34,602 bases of DNA from positions 1 through 34,602 of the forward strand of contig CAKNHF010000032.1 of the NCBI GenBank assembly GCA_930972465.1, written 5' to 3'. The notes beneath the pieces are model-generated. The model was not told where the DNA came from and did no database searches. It saw nothing but the letters and a program-made list of their open reading frames with translations. Below are positions 16,287 through 24,892 of the stretch, piece after piece. The stretch's first letter is position 1. Each line of letters starts with the position of its first letter. The position numbers and the translations under genes are program-made. The stretch is from an uncultured Lachnospiraceae bacterium (GTDB lineage Bacteria > Bacillota > Clostridia > Lachnospirales > Lachnospiraceae).

Positions 16287-17224
16287 TCGATGCAGACAAT
16301 GTCTCGGCAAAATATATCAAGCCGATACTGGACGAGCTCTCAAAATACGGAAATGTTACCTATAAAAGAATATACGGCGACTGGACGAAGACAAATAATG
16401 CCAGCTGGAAAGAAGAGCTTCTCCAGAATTCCATCACTCCGATCCAGCAGTTCAGCTATACTCACGGAAAAAATGCGACAGACTCGGCCATGATTATCGA
16501 TGCGATGGACATGCTGTATACAAGTGAGCTGGAAGGCTTCTGTCTGGTGTCCAGTGACAGTGATTTCACAAAGCTTGCGAGCAGGCTCAGAGAGAGCGGA
16601 AAGACTGTTATAGGCATGGGAGAGGACAAGACCCCGTCTCCGTTCAGGAAAGCCTGTGATATTTTCACGGTGCTGGAGCTGCTTCTGGAAGACAACACGA
16701 TGGAAAAGGATGAACATCCGGTGTCGCAGCATCCGCACGGGAAGGAAAACAGGAAAGAGACGGCGGCCACAAGAGATCAGATCGAGGAGGCTGTTGTAAA
16801 GATCATAACGGAGAACCAGAATGACGATCGCGAGACGGGCCTTGGAGAGGTCGGAAGCCGTCTTGTCAAGCTGTATCCGGATTTTGACGTCAGGCGGTAC
16901 GGATACAGCCTCCTGTCAAAATTTCTGGAAACATTTCCGAAGCTGAAGCTGATTCAGGAAGGCACCAAAGTGTCGGTTACACTTTACGAGGATAAGAGCA
17001 AGAAAGAGATGCTGGAAGAGTATATTATTCAGCAGATCAAAAGCAGCGGCCGCTATGGGATTTCGCTGGGATCCCTTGGAAACCGCATTCGCCTGAAGTT
17101 TGGCGATTTTAAAGTAAGAGATTATGGTTTTTCTCAGTTTAAGCAGTATATTCAGAGCTTTCCGCAGGTAGAGCTTGTGGACGACGGGGAGAGGACCAGG
17201 GCTGTTTATGCGGGAGGCAGGTAA
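16262..17224 (+). CDS. NYN-domain nuclease with two LOTUS/OST-HTH domains
   Basis: A 320-aa predicted RNase. Residues 1-145 form a NYN (PIN-like) domain with the acidic metal sites LLIDADNVS, KNATDSAMIIDAMD, and SSDSDF. After a charged linker come two tandem LOTUS/OST-HTH domains, about 165-235 and 240-315, each showing the family pattern of an early helical part, then (V)RxYGYS or RDYGFS and a hydrophobic F-x-x-(F/Y) segment. LOTUS domains bind RNA, including G-quadruplex RNA, in eukaryotic proteins such as MARF1. The AGGGGAGG site lies inside the preceding phosphoesterase gene. A GNRA-loop terminator follows. The target RNA is unknown. Confidence 0.88.
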   Translation: MEDRFALLIDADNVSAKYIKPILDELSKYGNVTYKRIYGDWTKTNNASWKEELLQNSITPIQQFSYTHGKNATDSAMIIDAMDMLYTSELEGFCLVSSDSDFTKLASRLRESGKTVIGMGEDKTPSPFRKACDIFTVLELLLEDNTMEKDEHPVSQHPHGKENRKETAATRDQIEEAVVKIITENQNDDRETGLGEVGSRLVKLYPDFDVRRYGYSLLSKFLETFPKLKLIQEGTKVSVTLYEDKSKKEMLEEYIIQQIKSSGRYGISLGSLGNRIRLKFGDFKVRDYGFSQFKQYIQSFPQVELVDDGERTRAVYAGGR

Positions 17225-17245
17225 CAGGCGGCTTTGCAGCGCCGG

Positions 17246-17270
17246 AAAGGACGGGAAACCGTCCTTTTTT
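17246..17270 (+). terminator. intrinsic terminator after the NYN-LOTUS gene
   Basis: AAAGGACGG and CCGTCCTTT form a 9-bp stem with a GAAA tetraloop, followed by TTT. It closes the unit that may start at the jetA promoter. Confidence 0.92.
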
Positions 17271-17349
17271 GTTGAAGTAAACACTTTATTTTCCGGGAAA
17301 TTGAACAAAATGTCAAAAATAAAACAGCTGCCTGTAAAATTTTTGTAAA

Positions 17350-17371
17350 TTCAGGTGTCTTGTCACATGTA
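17350..17371 (+). promoter_or_regulatory. NiaR operator in front of nadA
   Basis: The imperfect palindrome TTCAGGTGTCTTGTCACATG resembles the NiaR binding site of Firmicutes (CAGGTG...CACCTG). Here the half-sites are CAGGTG and CACATG, one mismatch. It covers the -35 box of the nadA promoter, so a bound repressor would block RNA polymerase. niaR itself is the last gene of the operon, giving a likely feedback loop in which nicotinic acid acts as co-repressor. Confidence 0.75.
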
Positions 17372-17388
17372 AATTACAGTGGTATACT
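17360..17388 (+). promoter_or_regulatory. sigma-A promoter of the nadABC-niaR operon
   Basis: TTGTCA, 17-nt spacer, TATACT: five of six consensus bases in each box, plus a TGG extension before the -10. The start codon of nadA lies about 53 nt downstream of the -10. Confidence 0.85.
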
Positions 17389-17441
17389 GTCACAGGAATG
17401 GCAGAGAAGAGATGCCAGAATGAAAAGAAGAGGTATGCGGT

Positions 17442-18347
17442 ATGACAGTCAGAGAAGAAATAGAACAGTTGAAACAGGAGAAAAATGCAGTGATCCTGGC
17501 GCATTATTATGTCAGGCCGGAGGTGCAGGAGATCGCGGACTACATAGGAGATTCATTTTATCTCAGCAAGATTGCGGCAGGGCTGAAGGAACAGACCATA
17601 GTGTTCTGCGGGGTATCATTTATGGGTGAAAGCGCGAAGGTCCTGAGTCCCGGGAAAACCGTGCTGATGCCGGATGCGTCGGCGGACTGTGCAATGGCAC
17701 ATATGGCAGACGCGGAGACAATACGCAGAATGCGTGAAAAATACGATGATCTGGCTGTCGTGTGCTACATCAATTCCACGGCAGAACTGAAACGTCACTC
17801 AGATGTGTGCGTGACATCGGCTAATGCGGTGAAGATTGTGAAAGCGCTTCCCAACAGGAACATATTTTTTATTCCGGACAGGAATCTTGCACATTTCGTG
17901 TCTCAGATGGTGCCGGAAAAGAATTTTGTTTACAATGAAGGATACTGCCCGGTTCATGAGAAGATGAGCAGAGAGGAGATACTGAGGGCAAAAGAAGCCC
18001 ACCCGGATGCTGAAGTACTGACTCATCCGGAATGTCCTGAAGCTGTGTGCGAAATTTCGGATTATATCGGCAGCACTTCCGGGATCATACACTATGCAGA
18101 GGAGAGCAGCGCCGGAGAATTTATTGTCTGTACAGAGAGCGGTGTGAGACATGAGCTGGAAAAACGCTGTCCTGATAAGAAATTTTATTTTACCGAGACA
18201 GAACCGCTGTGTATGGATATGAAGACGATAACACCGGAAAAGATACTTCATGTGCTGAAGACCGGGGACAATGAGGTATGCCTGGATGAAGTGCTCCGGG
18301 AACAATCAAAGAAACCGCTGGAAAAAATGCTGGAACTGGCAGAGTGA
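17442..18347 (+). CDS. nadA: quinolinate synthase
   Basis: NadA condenses iminoaspartate with dihydroxyacetone phosphate to give quinolinate in de novo NAD synthesis. The 301-aa protein is the short form. It has the opening LAHYYVRPEVQEIADYIGDS and the [4Fe-4S] ligands near C83 (SADCAMAHM), C169 (GYCPVHEKM) and C257 (PLCMDMK). The HPECPEAVC segment precedes the STSGI active-site loop. It is first in the nadA-nadB-nadC-niaR operon, followed by nadB after 16 nt. Confidence 0.96.
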   Translation: MTVREEIEQLKQEKNAVILAHYYVRPEVQEIADYIGDSFYLSKIAAGLKEQTIVFCGVSFMGESAKVLSPGKTVLMPDASADCAMAHMADAETIRRMREKYDDLAVVCYINSTAELKRHSDVCVTSANAVKIVKALPNRNIFFIPDRNLAHFVSQMVPEKNFVYNEGYCPVHEKMSREEILRAKEAHPDAEVLTHPECPEAVCEISDYIGSTSGIIHYAEESSAGEFIVCTESGVRHELEKRCPDKKFYFTETEPLCMDMKTITPEKILHVLKTGDNEVCLDEVLREQSKKPLEKMLELAE

Positions 18348-18363
18348 AAGGAAGAGAGTTATT

Positions 18364-19614
18364 ATGGATATGCATACAGATGTAGTGATCGCGGGAACCG
18401 GAGTGGGCGGGCTGTTCAGCGCGCTGAGCCTGTCGAGGGACAGAAAGATTATCATGATTACAAAATCAGATCTGGAGAGCAGCGATTCGTTTCTTGCGCA
18501 GGGCGGGATCTGTGTTCTGAGAAATGACGACGATTATGACAGTTATTTTGAAGACACTATGAGAGCCGGGCATTATGAGAATCGGAAAGAGTCTGTGGAT
18601 ATCATGATACGGAGTTCTCAGGATATCATCCACGATCTGATCGGGTATGGCGTTGAATTTCAGAAAGCGCCGGAAGGTGAAGGCGATCAGGACAAGGCGG
18701 ATCTTCTGAAGGGATATGCCTTTACCAGAGAAGGGGCGCACTCCAGACCGAGAATTCTTTTTCATGAAGATATTACGGGAAAGGAAATTACAAGTAAACT
18801 GCTGGCACAGGTGAAGAAGCTTGACAACGTTGACATATATGAGTACACTACAATGACCGATATTATCGAGAAGGACGGACGCTGCCGGGGAATCCTGGCT
18901 GAGGGACCGAAGGGGGAGAAAATCCGGATCCATGCGGACCATACCATCTTTGCCAGCGGCGGAATCGGGGGCAGATACAGACATTCCACCAATTTCCCTC
19001 ATCTTACGGGAGATGCCATTGAAATATCGAAAAAACACAATATTCGTCTGGAACATCTGGATTATGTCCAGATCCATCCGACAACGCTGTACTCTGAAAA
19101 GCCCGGACGGAGATTCCTTATCTCAGAGTCTGTGCGGGGAGAAGGCGCGGTGCTTCTGGATAAAAATATGAACCGGTTCGTCAATGAACTTCTTCCGCGT
19201 GATGTGGTCACAAAGGCCATAAATGAGCAGATGGAGAAAGACGGTACCAGCCATGTGTGGCTGTCAATGAAAAATATCGGCAACGAAACGATAATGAAGC
19301 ATTTCCCGAACATATATCAGCACTGTCTGGAAGAAGGGTATGATGTGACCAAGGAATGTATCCCGGTTGTTCCGGCCCAGCATTATTTTATGGGCGGAAT
19401 CTGGGTGGATTCCGACAGCCGGACTTCTATGGAAAATCTATTCGCTGTAGGGGAGACCAGCTGTAACGGTGTGCATGGGGCGAACCGTCTGGCCAGCAAT
19501 TCACTTCTGGAAAGCCTTGTATTTGCGAAGAGAGCCGCGCGGAAGATAGAGGAAGAATATGCGCTTGAAGGAAAGAACCGGGAGACATTTGGCGGACGGG
19601 AAAGAACGGCGTAA
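18364..19614 (+). CDS. nadB: L-aspartate oxidase
   Basis: FAD-dependent enzyme oxidising L-aspartate to iminoaspartate, which is passed to NadA. The 416-aa product starts MDMHTDVVIAGTGVGGLFSA, a Rossmann FAD site GxGxxG; the ATG at 18364 has an AAAGGAAGAG site, while longer reading into nadA gives no family sequence. Other motifs are AQGGICVL, ASGGIGGRYRHSTN, the VQIHPTTLY active-site segment and MGGIWVD...NLFAVGETSCNGVHGANRLASNSLLE. It lacks the C-terminal helical domain of the longer (about 530 aa) enzymes, a short form that may be usual in clostridia. Confidence 0.95.
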   Translation: MDMHTDVVIAGTGVGGLFSALSLSRDRKIIMITKSDLESSDSFLAQGGICVLRNDDDYDSYFEDTMRAGHYENRKESVDIMIRSSQDIIHDLIGYGVEFQKAPEGEGDQDKADLLKGYAFTREGAHSRPRILFHEDITGKEITSKLLAQVKKLDNVDIYEYTTMTDIIEKDGRCRGILAEGPKGEKIRIHADHTIFASGGIGGRYRHSTNFPHLTGDAIEISKKHNIRLEHLDYVQIHPTTLYSEKPGRRFLISESVRGEGAVLLDKNMNRFVNELLPRDVVTKAINEQMEKDGTSHVWLSMKNIGNETIMKHFPNIYQHCLEEGYDVTKECIPVVPAQHYFMGGIWVDSDSRTSMENLFAVGETSCNGVHGANRLASNSLLESLVFAKRAARKIEEEYALEGKNRETFGGRERTA

Positions 19615-19729
19615 TGAGCCTTCTGACGAGGAGCAGATGTGAACCGAACCCCGGAGCGGCAATCCGGCATGATATGACTGACTGCGGTAATAGTAAAATA
19701 TATAACGGGAAAAGAGAGGAACATAAACC

Positions 19730-20584
19730 ATGAATAAGATCACAATGACACTTCAGGCAGACCACCTGATCAGGGAAGCGCTGAAGGAAGACATTTCGAG
19801 CGAAGATGTGAGCACCAATGCCGTGATGAAAGAATACGTGAAAGGCCAGGTGGATCTGATCTGCAAACAGGACGGCATTATTGCCGGACTCGATGTGTTC
19901 CGCAGAGTGTTTGAGATTCTGGATGAGGAAACAGAGACTGAATTTTTCTGCGGAGACGGGGACGAAGTGAAGAACGGACAGCTTATGGGAAGGGTGACGG
20001 GTGATATCCGCGTCCTGCTTTCGGGAGAAAGGGTTGCTCTGAATTATCTGCAGAGAATGAGCGGAATCGCTACTTACACGCATTCTGTGGCTGAGCTTCT
20101 GAAGGGCAGCCGGACAAAACTTCTTGATACGAGAAAGACTACTCCAAATATGAGAATATTCGAGAAATATGCGGTACGTGTCGGCGGCGGATATAACCAC
20201 AGATACAATCTGTCGGACGGAGTGCTTCTGAAGGACAATCATATCGGAGCGGCCGGAAGCGTTTCAAAGGCTGTTGAGATGGCGAAAGAATACGCGCCTT
20301 TTGTGAGAAAGATCGAGATAGAGGTGGAAAATCTTGATATGGTAAAAGAAGCGGTTGAAGCGGGAGCCGATATTATCATGCTGGATAACATGAAGCCGGA
20401 AGAAATGGAAGAGGCTGTTCGACTCATCGACGGAAGAGCTGAGACAGAGTGCTCGGGAAATGTAACGAAAGAGAACATCGCACGTCTGACAAGCATAGGC
20501 GTAGACTATATTTCCAGCGGAGCACTGACACATTCTGCGCCGATACTTGACATTTCCATGAAAAACCTTCATGCTATAGAGTAG
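19730..20584 (+). CDS. nadC: nicotinate-nucleotide pyrophosphorylase (carboxylating)
   Basis: Quinolinate phosphoribosyltransferase: quinolinate plus PRPP gives nicotinate mononucleotide, CO2 and PPi. The 284-aa product has the family features LNYLQRMSGIAT, DTRKTTPNMR, KYAVRVGGGYNHRYNLSDGVLLKDNH (about 145-170) and DIIMLDNM in the TIM-barrel part, and ends with VDYISSGALTHSAPILDISM. It sits 115 nt after nadB; that gap shows no convincing promoter. It is followed by niaR after about 27 nt. Confidence 0.96.
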   Translation: MNKITMTLQADHLIREALKEDISSEDVSTNAVMKEYVKGQVDLICKQDGIIAGLDVFRRVFEILDEETETEFFCGDGDEVKNGQLMGRVTGDIRVLLSGERVALNYLQRMSGIATYTHSVAELLKGSRTKLLDTRKTTPNMRIFEKYAVRVGGGYNHRYNLSDGVLLKDNHIGAAGSVSKAVEMAKEYAPFVRKIEIEVENLDMVKEAVEAGADIIMLDNMKPEEMEEAVRLIDGRAETECSGNVTKENIARLTSIGVDYISSGALTHSAPILDISMKNLHAIE

Positions 20585-20611
20585 AGCAGCGTCAGAGAAA
20601 GGATGAGGCGG

Positions 20612-21124
20612 ATGACCGGATCAGAGAGAAGAGAGGCCATTCTCAACAGGATAAAAAGCAGTGAGAGACCTGTGGCGGGGAGAGCGCTTGCCGCGTCATA
20701 TGATGTCAGCCGTCAGGTAATCGTACAGGATATCGCGCTTATCCGCGCGTCAGGATATAATATCATCTCTACGAACAGAGGATACATACTGAGTGAGCCC
20801 TCCACCGTCAGCCGGACATTCAAGGTACGGCATACGGACGAACAGCTGGAAGAGGAACTCTATTCTATTGTGGACCTGGGGGGATGTGTGAGAAACGTCA
20901 TGGTGAACCATAAAGTCTACGGACAGATGGAAGCGCCTCTGAATATTACGTCGCGGAGGAAGGCGGCGGAATTCATAGCCGATATCCGAAGCGGGAAATC
21001 CAGTCCTCTGAAGAACATTACTTCAGACTATCATTATCACGTGGTCGAAGCAGACAGCGAGGAGACCCTGGATATGATCGAGAAGATGCTGGATCAGAAA
21101 GGATTTCTGATAAAGAAAATGTAA
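20612..21124 (+). CDS. niaR: NiaR-type NAD biosynthesis repressor (HTH + 3H domain)
   Basis: A 170-aa regulator with an N-terminal HTH_11 (about residues 1-60, SGSERREAILNRI-like start, then YDVSRQVIVQDIALIRASGYNI) and a C-terminal 3H domain. The 3H histidines are visible in VRHTDEQ, VNHKVYG and DYHYHVVEAD, expected to bind a metal. NiaR senses nicotinic acid and represses NAD genes. Start: an AAAGGA site lies 8 nt before the ATG at 20612; the alternative ATG at 20603 would overlap that site. The gene sits at the end of the operon it probably represses through the operator at 17350-17371. Confidence 0.92.
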   Translation: MTGSERREAILNRIKSSERPVAGRALAASYDVSRQVIVQDIALIRASGYNIISTNRGYILSEPSTVSRTFKVRHTDEQLEEELYSIVDLGGCVRNVMVNHKVYGQMEAPLNITSRRKAAEFIADIRSGKSSPLKNITSDYHYHVVEADSEETLDMIEKMLDQKGFLIKKM

Positions 21125-21134
21125 AAAGATTACG

Positions 21135-21194
21135 GGGGACCGTTTTGGCAGCAGGAACTGTTTCAGAAGAATTTCCGGCGCCGGAGCGGTCCCC
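21135..21194 (+). terminator. hairpin after niaR, possible terminator
   Basis: GGGGACCG (21135-21142) pairs with CGGTCCCC (21187-21194). The 44-nt loop contains its own CCGGCGCCGG palindrome. The following T content is poor (TTATGTCTTG), so termination is plausible but not certain. Confidence 0.45.
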
Positions 21195-21201
21195 TTATGT
21201 C

Positions 21202-21230
21202 TTGCTTTGACCGGAGTTTTGCTTTACAAT
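21202..21230 (+). promoter_or_regulatory. promoter of the methyltransferase and C39-like genes
   Basis: TTGCTT, 17-nt spacer, TACAAT, about 40 nt upstream of the methyltransferase start. Confidence 0.5.
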
Positions 21231-21272
21231 GAAGACTGAAACAAAATGCAGTAAGGGGTGTTCTGGACAGAA

Positions 21273-22433
21273 ATGGAAGAAATGATGAACGTGCTGGAGA
21301 GCACACTGAATATAGATTTTATACGCGGGACTATAAGCGGACCGAGAAAAAAAGAGGGAATAATAAAGGTAAGAATACGACCGCTGGAAAAAAGAGGAAA
21401 GCTGTATTTTCAGCTGGAAGCACTCACAAAAACACAGGCCTTTCACGAAAATCTCAGCCCGGAAGAATCAAAAAAACGTATCGCGTCGTACATGGAAGAA
21501 TTCCGGCAGATACAGATAGAGACGGTCTCGGAAGATGTGACAATACTGATGAGCAGAAAAGGAAAAAGTTCGGTCAGGAGGAAGAAAAAGCAGGAAAATA
21601 TGCAGAAGGCGGATCTTTCGCATAATCGTAAGAAACACTATATTCTTGAAGAAGGGATACCGGTTCCGTTTCTGGTGGATCTGGGCGTAATGACCGGAGA
21701 AGGAAAGATTGTCAGGACAAAGACCGACAAGTTCCGTCAGATCAACAGATTTCTGGAATTCATAGAAGATATCCTCCCACAGCTGGACCGCGGAAGAGAA
21801 CTGACAATACTTGATTTCGGATGCGGAAAGTCATATCTTACATTTGCCATGTATTATTATCTGCATGAACTGAAAAACTATGACATACGTATTATAGGGC
21901 TTGACCTGAAAAAGGACGTGATCGTTCACTGCAGCGAACTGGCAGAAAAATACGGATATGAGAAACTGTCATTTCTGGAAGGGGATATCGCGCACTATGA
22001 CGGAGTGGACAGGGTGGATATGGTAGTGACTCTTCATGCATGTGATACAGCTACGGATTATGCTCTCGCCAAGGCGGCAGGTTGGAAAGCGAAGGTCATA
22101 CTCTCTGTTCCGTGCTGTCAGCATGAGCTGAACGGCCAGATTGAAAATGATATACTTGCTCCGGTTATGGACTACGGATTACTCAAAGAGCGGTTTGCGG
22201 CTCTTGTGACGGACGGGCTCCGTGCAAAATATCTGGAGAGAGAAGGGTATGAGACCCAGGTTCTGGAATTTATCGATATGGAACATACGCCGAAGAATAT
22301 TCTGCTGAGAGCAGTGAAGAAAAAGGAAAGAAATGAAAATATTACTCAAGAAATTGAAAGATGTGAAGAGCTTCTGCATTTACGGCCGACAATAGGGGAG
22401 CTTCTGGCTGATATAAGGGAGAAGGATAGATAA
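21273..22433 (+). CDS. SAM-dependent methyltransferase (Methyltransf_32-like)
   Basis: A 386-aa protein with a basic N-terminal region (about 1-125) ending in KKHYILEEGIPVPFLVDLGVM and a C-terminal SAM-binding domain. Motif I is ILDFGCGKSYLTFAMYYYL. Further on are VVTLHACDTATDYALAKA, SVPCCQHEL and RAKYLEREGYETQVLEF. This HACDTATD/PCCQHE pattern is found in the Methyltransf_32 family, which includes TRM13-related RNA methyltransferases, so an RNA substrate is possible but unproven. The start is uncertain: ATG 21273 is chosen; the GTG at 21258 would have its AAGGGG site too close. It ends in a TAATG overlap with the next gene. Confidence 0.8.
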   Translation: MEEMMNVLESTLNIDFIRGTISGPRKKEGIIKVRIRPLEKRGKLYFQLEALTKTQAFHENLSPEESKKRIASYMEEFRQIQIETVSEDVTILMSRKGKSSVRRKKKQENMQKADLSHNRKKHYILEEGIPVPFLVDLGVMTGEGKIVRTKTDKFRQINRFLEFIEDILPQLDRGRELTILDFGCGKSYLTFAMYYYLHELKNYDIRIIGLDLKKDVIVHCSELAEKYGYEKLSFLEGDIAHYDGVDRVDMVVTLHACDTATDYALAKAAGWKAKVILSVPCCQHELNGQIENDILAPVMDYGLLKERFAALVTDGLRAKYLEREGYETQVLEFIDMEHTPKNILLRAVKKKERNENITQEIERCEELLHLRPTIGELLADIREKDR

Positions 22434-24874
22434 TGAAAAAAAGGGTTATAAAAATCGGGGTTCTGATAATTGTCTTTGCGGCGGCGCTTGTCATCAGCAG
22501 TCTGGTGATCAACCGGGGGTCGGATGATGAGATTGTCGATATGGGGGCGCCTGTTCTGCCGCGGATTTCGTTTACGGTTGACAACCGGCAGGTGAATATT
22601 CTGTCGGGGTATGTCGGAGATATGGAGATCACTGCAATGCGGGATACGATTACGCCTCTGGAAAGTGACGGAACACTGCAGATGAACCTTGAGGCTGACG
22701 GAAATGAGATCAGCAGTATAAAATATGAGGTGTATTCTCTGGATGGAGGAGAAACATACAAAACAGGTGAGCTGGAGAATGTCACGCCTGAGGAGCCTAT
22801 GGCGCTGGAGCTGAATGACGCACTCGGCGAGTCTGTGCAGGAAGCGGTTCTTAAAGTTATCCTGACTGTGGGAGAAGAGGATATCAGCTACTATACAAGG
22901 ATTGAACGCCCGGATGAGATTACCGCCGCCGGAGCGCTTGAGTTTGCACAGGATTTCCATACTAAAGCACTGGAGAAGAGTGCCGCCGAAGAACTGGCTG
23001 TCTATCTGGAACCGGGGGAGGAAAGTGACAACAGTACGTATCAGACTGTAAATATCCATTCGGATATCACGCATATTCAGTGGGGAGACCTGAATCCTGA
23101 GGTACAGGGGGAAGTACGGTGGAGCATTAAAGAGAGCAACAGCGTGTATACGTCTCTTCTGGCCAAATATCAGGTGAGCTGCGAAGACGACAATGGAGAG
23201 ACTCAGATGTATGATATCAAAGAATTTTTCCGTGTACGTCTCAGTGGAGATACCGTCTATCTGCTGGATTATAACAGAGATATGCAGCAGGTGTTCAATG
23301 CAAATCTTACTGTTCTTGACGAGGATGGAATACAGTTTGGCATAGCATCGAACGATATTCAGTATATGACAAGTGATGATGATACGATCGTGGCATTTGT
23401 GAGAGAGCGGGATCTGTGGCTCTATGATCAGGATACGGACGAACTGTCCCAGGTATTCAGTTTTTCGAATCAGGAAGGACAGGATGAGAGAAGCCGGAAT
23501 GATCAGCATGCAGTTCGGATTATCAGCCTGGATGACAGCGGGAATATGGCTTTTGCTGTTTATGGATATATGAATCGCGGCATACATGAAGGTGAGGTTG
23601 GCGTAGGAATTTATTATTTTAATATAGACAGTAATGCGATAGAAGAGAAAGCGTTTATTCCAAGTACAAAGTCATTCGCCATTGCGGAAGATGAACTCGG
23701 AAAGATGGTATATTACAACCATGAACAGGAAATGCTCTATGTTCTTGCGGATGGAACGCTCTATCAGATCAACCTTAAGAATGACGACCAGACCGTGCTG
23801 GCTGAAGATCTGGAAGACGGGCAGTATGCCGTGTCCGATGACGGGCATCTTATGGCATATCAGACCGGCGGATCGCTTTATACGGCGTCAGAAGTTACTG
23901 TGATGAATCTGGAGAACGGTGATCAGAACACAATTCAGGCTTCCGAAGGAGATGCAGTGAGGCCGCTGGGATTTGTAAACGGAGATTTTATATACGGTAA
24001 GATCAGTTCCGATGATGCCGGAACCATGGTATCCGGGGAAGAGATCACTCCGATGTATGAAATTGAGATCCGGAATTCGAATAATGAAGCCATGGCCAGC
24101 TATTCATTCACTGACAGCGGGATCTACATTACGGATATCCTCGTGGAGGGCAATATGGTGACGCTCAACCGGGTAAAAAAGAGCGGAAATGTATATCAGT
24201 CTACGGACCAGGAGTTTATCACCAATAATGAGGAACGTTCGGACAGTACAATCGCACTGGAATCTTATACGACAGAGCGTATGCAGAGCCAGATGAGACT
24301 GACATTTGAAAACGGGATCAAAGACACAGAGCCGAAAGTGCTCCGTCCTAATGAGCTGGTGTCGGGCGAACCGCTTACGATCACGCTTGGCGGGGGCAGC
24401 GAAGGCGTCAAATATTACGTGTATGGCATGGGCGAGCTGGAAGGCATCTATGACAGAGCCGGTTATGCGATTCAGGAGGCGGAAGAGATATCGGGTGTCG
24501 TTATTTCTTCGGACCAGGCTTATATATGGGAAAAAGGAAACCGGGATCTTGCATACTCTACGGAAGCAGAAACGTTCAGGAGACAGGAAGGTGAGTCGTC
24601 TCTGGAAGCGTGTGAACGCTACATGGAACAGTACAACGCACATCAGGTGGATCTGACAGGATGTACTCTGGACCAGGTTCTTTATGTGATCAACAAAGGC
24701 TGTCCGATGATTGCGCTGACAAATGCGGATCATGCGATTCTTCTGACAGGATATACAAGAACAGATATCACTTATATCGATCCGGATACGGGAGAAGAAC
24801 AGACGGTAGGCGTCGGTGAGATGGAAAAGATGGTGCAGGGAAGCGGAAATACTTTTATCGGATATATTCAGTAG
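22433..24874 (+). CDS. membrane-anchored extracellular protein with C-terminal C39-like domain
   Basis: An 813-aa protein. A basic start plus hydrophobic segment (about 1-27) forms an uncleaved signal anchor, so the rest is outside the cell. Residues 40-280 look like beta-rich domains. About 290-600 has repeated segments such as DRDLWLYDQDTDEL, MLYVLADGTLYQINL and GGSLYTASEVTVM, suggesting a beta-propeller. The last 150 residues resemble peptidase C39-like domains: they keep the His (H767, HAILLTGY) and Asp (D783, TYIDP), but no Cys stands where the catalytic residue should be, so the domain is probably inactive and binds rather than cuts. It overlaps the methyltransferase stop by 1 nt and ends at a terminator. 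The function is unknown. Confidence 0.75.
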   Translation: MKKRVIKIGVLIIVFAAALVISSLVINRGSDDEIVDMGAPVLPRISFTVDNRQVNILSGYVGDMEITAMRDTITPLESDGTLQMNLEADGNEISSIKYEVYSLDGGETYKTGELENVTPEEPMALELNDALGESVQEAVLKVILTVGEEDISYYTRIERPDEITAAGALEFAQDFHTKALEKSAAEELAVYLEPGEESDNSTYQTVNIHSDITHIQWGDLNPEVQGEVRWSIKESNSVYTSLLAKYQVSCEDDNGETQMYDIKEFFRVRLSGDTVYLLDYNRDMQQVFNANLTVLDEDGIQFGIASNDIQYMTSDDDTIVAFVRERDLWLYDQDTDELSQVFSFSNQEGQDERSRNDQHAVRIISLDDSGNMAFAVYGYMNRGIHEGEVGVGIYYFNIDSNAIEEKAFIPSTKSFAIAEDELGKMVYYNHEQEMLYVLADGTLYQINLKNDDQTVLAEDLEDGQYAVSDDGHLMAYQTGGSLYTASEVTVMNLENGDQNTIQASEGDAVRPLGFVNGDFIYGKISSDDAGTMVSGEEITPMYEIEIRNSNNEAMASYSFTDSGIYITDILVEGNMVTLNRVKKSGNVYQSTDQEFITNNEERSDSTIALESYTTERMQSQMRLTFENGIKDTEPKVLRPNELVSGEPLTITLGGGSEGVKYYVYGMGELEGIYDRAGYAIQEAEEISGVVISSDQAYIWEKGNRDLAYSTEAETFRRQEGESSLEACERYMEQYNAHQVDLTGCTLDQVLYVINKGCPMIALTNADHAILLTGYTRTDITYIDPDTGEEQTVGVGEMEKMVQGSGNTFIGYIQ

Positions 24875-24892
24875 AAAATGGCATGGAAAAAA

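Noticed and set aside
17371-17395. Palindrome ACAGTGGTATACTGT considered as a second NiaR operator
   Set aside because: It is mostly the -10 region of the promoter and lacks the CAGGTG/CACCTG half-sites.
22346-23587. Minus-strand open frame (413 codons) opposite the C39-like gene
   Set aside because: Shadow of a strongly supported gene. The product is rich in His, Ile and Arg without domains and spans the end of the methyltransferase gene.
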